A DNA stretch of 6,988 bases, taken from Acidobacteriota bacterium (GTDB lineage: Bacteria; Acidobacteriota; Thermoanaerobaculia; Multivoradales; JAHEKO01). The stretch's first letter is position 1. Each line of letters begins with the position of its first letter. The stretch covers positions 1 through 6,988 of the forward strand of contig JAOTUP010000101.1 of NCBI GenBank assembly GCA_029863825.1. The letters are read 5' to 3'. Positions 4,384 to 6,988 of this stretch are shown here, piece after piece. A program made the position numbers and the translations under genes. A model generated the notes under the pieces. The model worked only from the letters and a program-made list of their open reading frames with translations. It made no database searches and was not told the origin of the DNA.

Positions 4384-6988
4384 ATGAAAGACACCTTTTC
4401 CACCTCCCGCACCCTCGAATCTTCAGGCACCACCTATCGCCTGGCGCATCTCCCGTCCCTCGAGACCCAGGGCTTCGACATCTCGCGGCTCCCGTTCTCG
4501 ATGCGGATTCTGCTGGAGAATCTCTTGCGGCGAGAGGATGGCAAGGTGGTGCCGGCCGGGGACATCGAGGCGGTGGCGAAGTGGGATCCGAAGGCGGAGC
4601 CGTCGGTCGAGATCGCCTTCATGCCGGGGCGGGTGCTGCTGCAGGACTTCACCGGCGTACCGGCGGTGGTGGATCTTGCGGCGATGCGTGATGCGATGCA
4701 GGTGATGGGGGGGGATCCCAAGAAGATCAATCCGCTGCAGCCGGCGGAGCTGGTAATCGACCACTCGGTGCAGGTGGACGAGTATGGGACGGACGCGGCG
4801 TTCCTGATCAACGTCGAAAAGGAATACGAGCGCAACCGTGAGCGCTACCAGTTCCTGAAATGGGGACAAGAGGCATTCAACAACTTCAAGGTGGTGCCGC
4901 CGGGGACCGGGATCGTCCACCAGGTGAATCTCGAGTACCTTGGGCGGGTGGTGATGACGGGAGCCGGCGGGAACGGCGAGGCGCCTTTTGCCTATCCGGA
5001 CACGCTGGTGGGAACCGACTCCCACACGACGATGATCAACGGCCTCGGGATCCTGGGTTGGGGTGTGGGTGGCATCGAGGCCGAGGCGGCGATGCTGGGG
5101 CAGCCGATCTCGATGCTCGTGCCCCAGGTCGTGGGCTTCCGGCTGACGGGAGATCTCGCTCCCGGGGCGACGGCGACGGATCTGGTGCTCGTCGTCACCC
5201 AGATGCTGCGGGAGAGGGGCGTGGTGGGGAAGTTCGTCGAGTATTTCGGGCCAGGGCTGGCGGGCTTGCCGCTCGCCGACCGCGCGACGATCGCCAACAT
5301 GAGTCCCGAGTACGGAGCGACCTGCGGTATCTTCCCTGTCGACCAGGTGACGCTCGACTATCTCGCCTTCACCGGGCGGAGCCCTGAGCAGGTGGCCCTC
5401 GTCGAGGCGTACATGAAGGAGCAGGGCCTCTTCCACACGGCGGACTCGCCCGAGGCCGTCTACTCGGGCACGCTGGAGCTCGATCTCTCGACGGTCGAGC
5501 CATCGCTGGCGGGCCCCAAGCGGCCGCAGGACCGGATTCTTCTGGGCGATATGAAGCAAGCGTTCATCGACGGGCTGCCGGCGTTGATGGCGCCGGGCAG
5601 CAAGGCGAAGAAGCCGACGCTGCCGCTGGCCGATCCCGACACCGGGGGCATTGCCGTGGCCGAACCGGCGGTCACGATCGAGCGGACAGCGACGGGCGTC
5701 AAGACATCCTGGCGCGGCAAGGAGTTCGAGCTGTCGCACGGATCGGTGGTGATCGCGGCGATCACCTCGTGCACCAACACCTCGAACCCGTACGTCATGG
5801 TGGGGGCGGGGCTTCTGGCCAAAAAGGCGGTCGAGATGGGCTTGAAGTCCAAGCCGTGGGTCAAGACGTCGCTGGCCCCGGGATCGAAAGTGGTGACGGA
5901 CTATCTGGCCGAGGCGGGTCTGACCGAATACCTCGAGGCGCTCAACTTCTATCTCGTAGGCTACGGTTGCACCACCTGCATCGGCAACTCCGGGCCGTTG
6001 CCCGAGCCGATCAAGGCGGCGATCGACGAAGGGAATCTCGTCGCCTGCTCGGTGCTCTCAGGCAACCGCAACTTCGAAGGCCGGATCGGGCCGGACATCC
6101 GCGCCAATTACCTCGCCTCGCCGCCGCTGGTGGTGGCCTATGCGCTGGCCGGCCGTGTGGATGTGGATCTGAAGACCGAACCGTTGGGCGAGGGTACGGA
6201 CGGGCCGGTTTATCTCGCCGACATCTGGCCGGATGCGGACGAGGTGGACCGGGTGGTGCGCGAGAGCTTGCGCTCGGAGATGTTCACCAGCCAGTACGGC
6301 GAGGTGTTCTCAGGCGACGAGAACTGGAACTCGATGAAGGTGCCAACGGGTGAGACCTACGCCTGGGAGGCGGATTCGACGTATGTGAAGCTGCCGCCGT
6401 ATTTCATCGACATGCCCGAGGAGCCGGCGCGGATCGCGGATGTGACCGGTGCGCGGTGTCTGGCGCTGGTGGGAGATTCGATCACCACCGACCACATCTC
6501 GCCCGCGGGGGGGATCGCCAAGAGCTCGCCCGCGGCCGAGTACCTGATGGCGCAAGGGGTGGCGCCCAAGGACTTCAACTCTTACGGCTCGCGGCGCGGG
6601 AATCACGAGGTGATGATGCGCGGGACGTTCGCCAACGTGCGCTTCAAGAACAAACTGGCGCCGGGGAAGGAAGGTGGCTTCACGACTCACTTCGGCGAGG
6701 ACGGGGAGGAGACTCCGTCGACGATCTTCGACGCTTCGATGAAGTATCTGGAGACGGGAACGCCGCTGGTGATCTTTGCCGGCAAGGAGTACGGCACCGG
6801 GTCGTCGCGGGACTGGGCGGCCAAGGGGCCATCGCTCCTGGGTGTCAAGGCCGTGGTGGCCGAGAGCTACGAGCGCATCCACCGCTCGAACCTGATCGGC
6901 ATGGGGATCCTGCCGCTCGAGTTCAAGCCGGGCGAGAGTGCAGAGGGCCTGGGGCTCAGCGGCAAAGAGGTGTATTCGGTCGAGGGAC
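4384..6988 (+). CDS. acnA: Aconitate hydratase AcnA, C-terminus cut by window edge
   Basis: Cytoplasmic [4Fe-4S] enzyme that isomerises citrate to isocitrate through cis-aconitate in the TCA cycle; members of the IRP/AcnA branch can also bind mRNA when the cluster is lost. Visible are 868 codons of a protein usually near 890-920, so about 50-60 residues lie beyond the edge. Key residues: the D212-S213-H214-T-T active-site motif; cluster ligand C463 in SCTNTSN; C529 and C532 in GYGCTTCIGNSG (the 66- and 3-residue spacing of E. coli AcnA C435, C501 and C504); the swivel-domain start GDSITTDHISPAG at 697-709; SYGSRRGNHEVMMRG; and GKEYGTGSSRDW at 800-811 with substrate-binding R809. No frameshift or stop was found, so the gene looks functional. 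The linker before C463 is about 27 residues longer than in E. coli AcnA. 2-methylcitrate-branch AcnD/Acn proteins are related, but the near-continuous AcnA similarity favours true aconitase. The neighbours give no operon partner; it faces away from the glycosyltransferase. Confidence 0.97.
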   Translation, partial: MKDTFSTSRTLESSGTTYRLAHLPSLETQGFDISRLPFSMRILLENLLRREDGKVVPAGDIEAVAKWDPKAEPSVEIAFMPGRVLLQDFTGVPAVVDLAAMRDAMQVMGGDPKKINPLQPAELVIDHSVQVDEYGTDAAFLINVEKEYERNRERYQFLKWGQEAFNNFKVVPPGTGIVHQVNLEYLGRVVMTGAGGNGEAPFAYPDTLVGTDSHTTMINGLGILGWGVGGIEAEAAMLGQPISMLVPQVVGFRLTGDLAPGATATDLVLVVTQMLRERGVVGKFVEYFGPGLAGLPLADRATIANMSPEYGATCGIFPVDQVTLDYLAFTGRSPEQVALVEAYMKEQGLFHTADSPEAVYSGTLELDLSTVEPSLAGPKRPQDRILLGDMKQAFIDGLPALMAPGSKAKKPTLPLADPDTGGIAVAEPAVTIERTATGVKTSWRGKEFELSHGSVVIAAITSCTNTSNPYVMVGAGLLAKKAVEMGLKSKPWVKTSLAPGSKVVTDYLAEAGLTEYLEALNFYLVGYGCTTCIGNSGPLPEPIKAAIDEGNLVACSVLSGNRNFEGRIGPDIRANYLASPPLVVAYALAGRVDVDLKTEPLGEGTDGPVYLADIWPDADEVDRVVRESLRSEMFTSQYGEVFSGDENWNSMKVPTGETYAWEADSTYVKLPPYFIDMPEEPARIADVTGARCLALVGDSITTDHISPAGGIAKSSPAAEYLMAQGVAPKDFNSYGSRRGNHEVMMRGTFANVRFKNKLAPGKEGGFTTHFGEDGEETPSTIFDASMKYLETGTPLVIFAGKEYGTGSSRDWAAKGPSLLGVKAVVAESYERIHRSNLIGMGILPLEFKPGESAEGLGLSGKEVYSVEG

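Noticed and set aside
4423..5739. Open frame of 438 codons on the minus strand, opposite acnA
   Set aside because: It lies wholly antisense to a clear aconitase. The translation is Arg/His/Leu-rich with no domain character, the usual mirror of G/C-ending codons in GC-rich genes.
1..6988. A novel defence, mobile or biosynthetic system
   Set aside because: All four genes belong to well-known families, and I found no repeats, integrase, transposase, CRISPR or unknown gene cluster. Calling a new system here would not be supported by the sequence.

Overview
This is a GC-rich bacterial chromosomal window with ordinary, densely packed protein genes. Four genes are readable. Three are on the minus strand: an acyl-CoA dehydrogenase cut by the left edge, a ten-helix EamA/DMT-type transporter, and a GT-C membrane glycosyltransferase. 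The fourth, on the plus strand, is an AcnA-type aconitase cut by the right edge. The codons strongly favour G or C at the third position, most clearly in the aconitase and dehydrogenase genes. The gene set (fatty-acid beta-oxidation, TCA cycle, an undecaprenyl-phosphate-sugar-type transferase) suggests a respiring, heterotrophic bacterium. The sequence has no marker that fixes the phylum. Acidobacteriota, myxobacteria-like or similar high-GC lineages are guesses only.

Layout, left to right. Bases 1-1356 (minus) hold 452 N-terminal residues of the acyl-CoA dehydrogenase. Bases 1357-1500 hold its ribosome binding site, a weak promoter candidate and a nested GC-rich hairpin just after the transporter stop. 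Bases 1501-2460 (minus) are the transporter. Bases 2461-2728 are non-coding, with a perfect 7-bp hairpin right after the glycosyltransferase stop and some degenerate repeats. Bases 2729-4174 (minus) are the glycosyltransferase. Bases 4175-4383 are the divergent spacer between it and the aconitase. Bases 4384-6988 (plus) are the first 868 codons of the aconitase.

The three minus-strand genes share a direction, but gaps of 268 and 144 bases and terminator-like hairpins between them argue for separate transcription units. I see no functional link between the neighbours beyond the dehydrogenase feeding acetyl-CoA into the cycle in which aconitase acts. I searched both strands for mobile elements, CRISPR repeats, RNA genes, toxin-antitoxin or defence modules and unusual repeats, and found none. 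I do not think this window contains an undescribed system; the findings below are small observations with correspondingly low scores.
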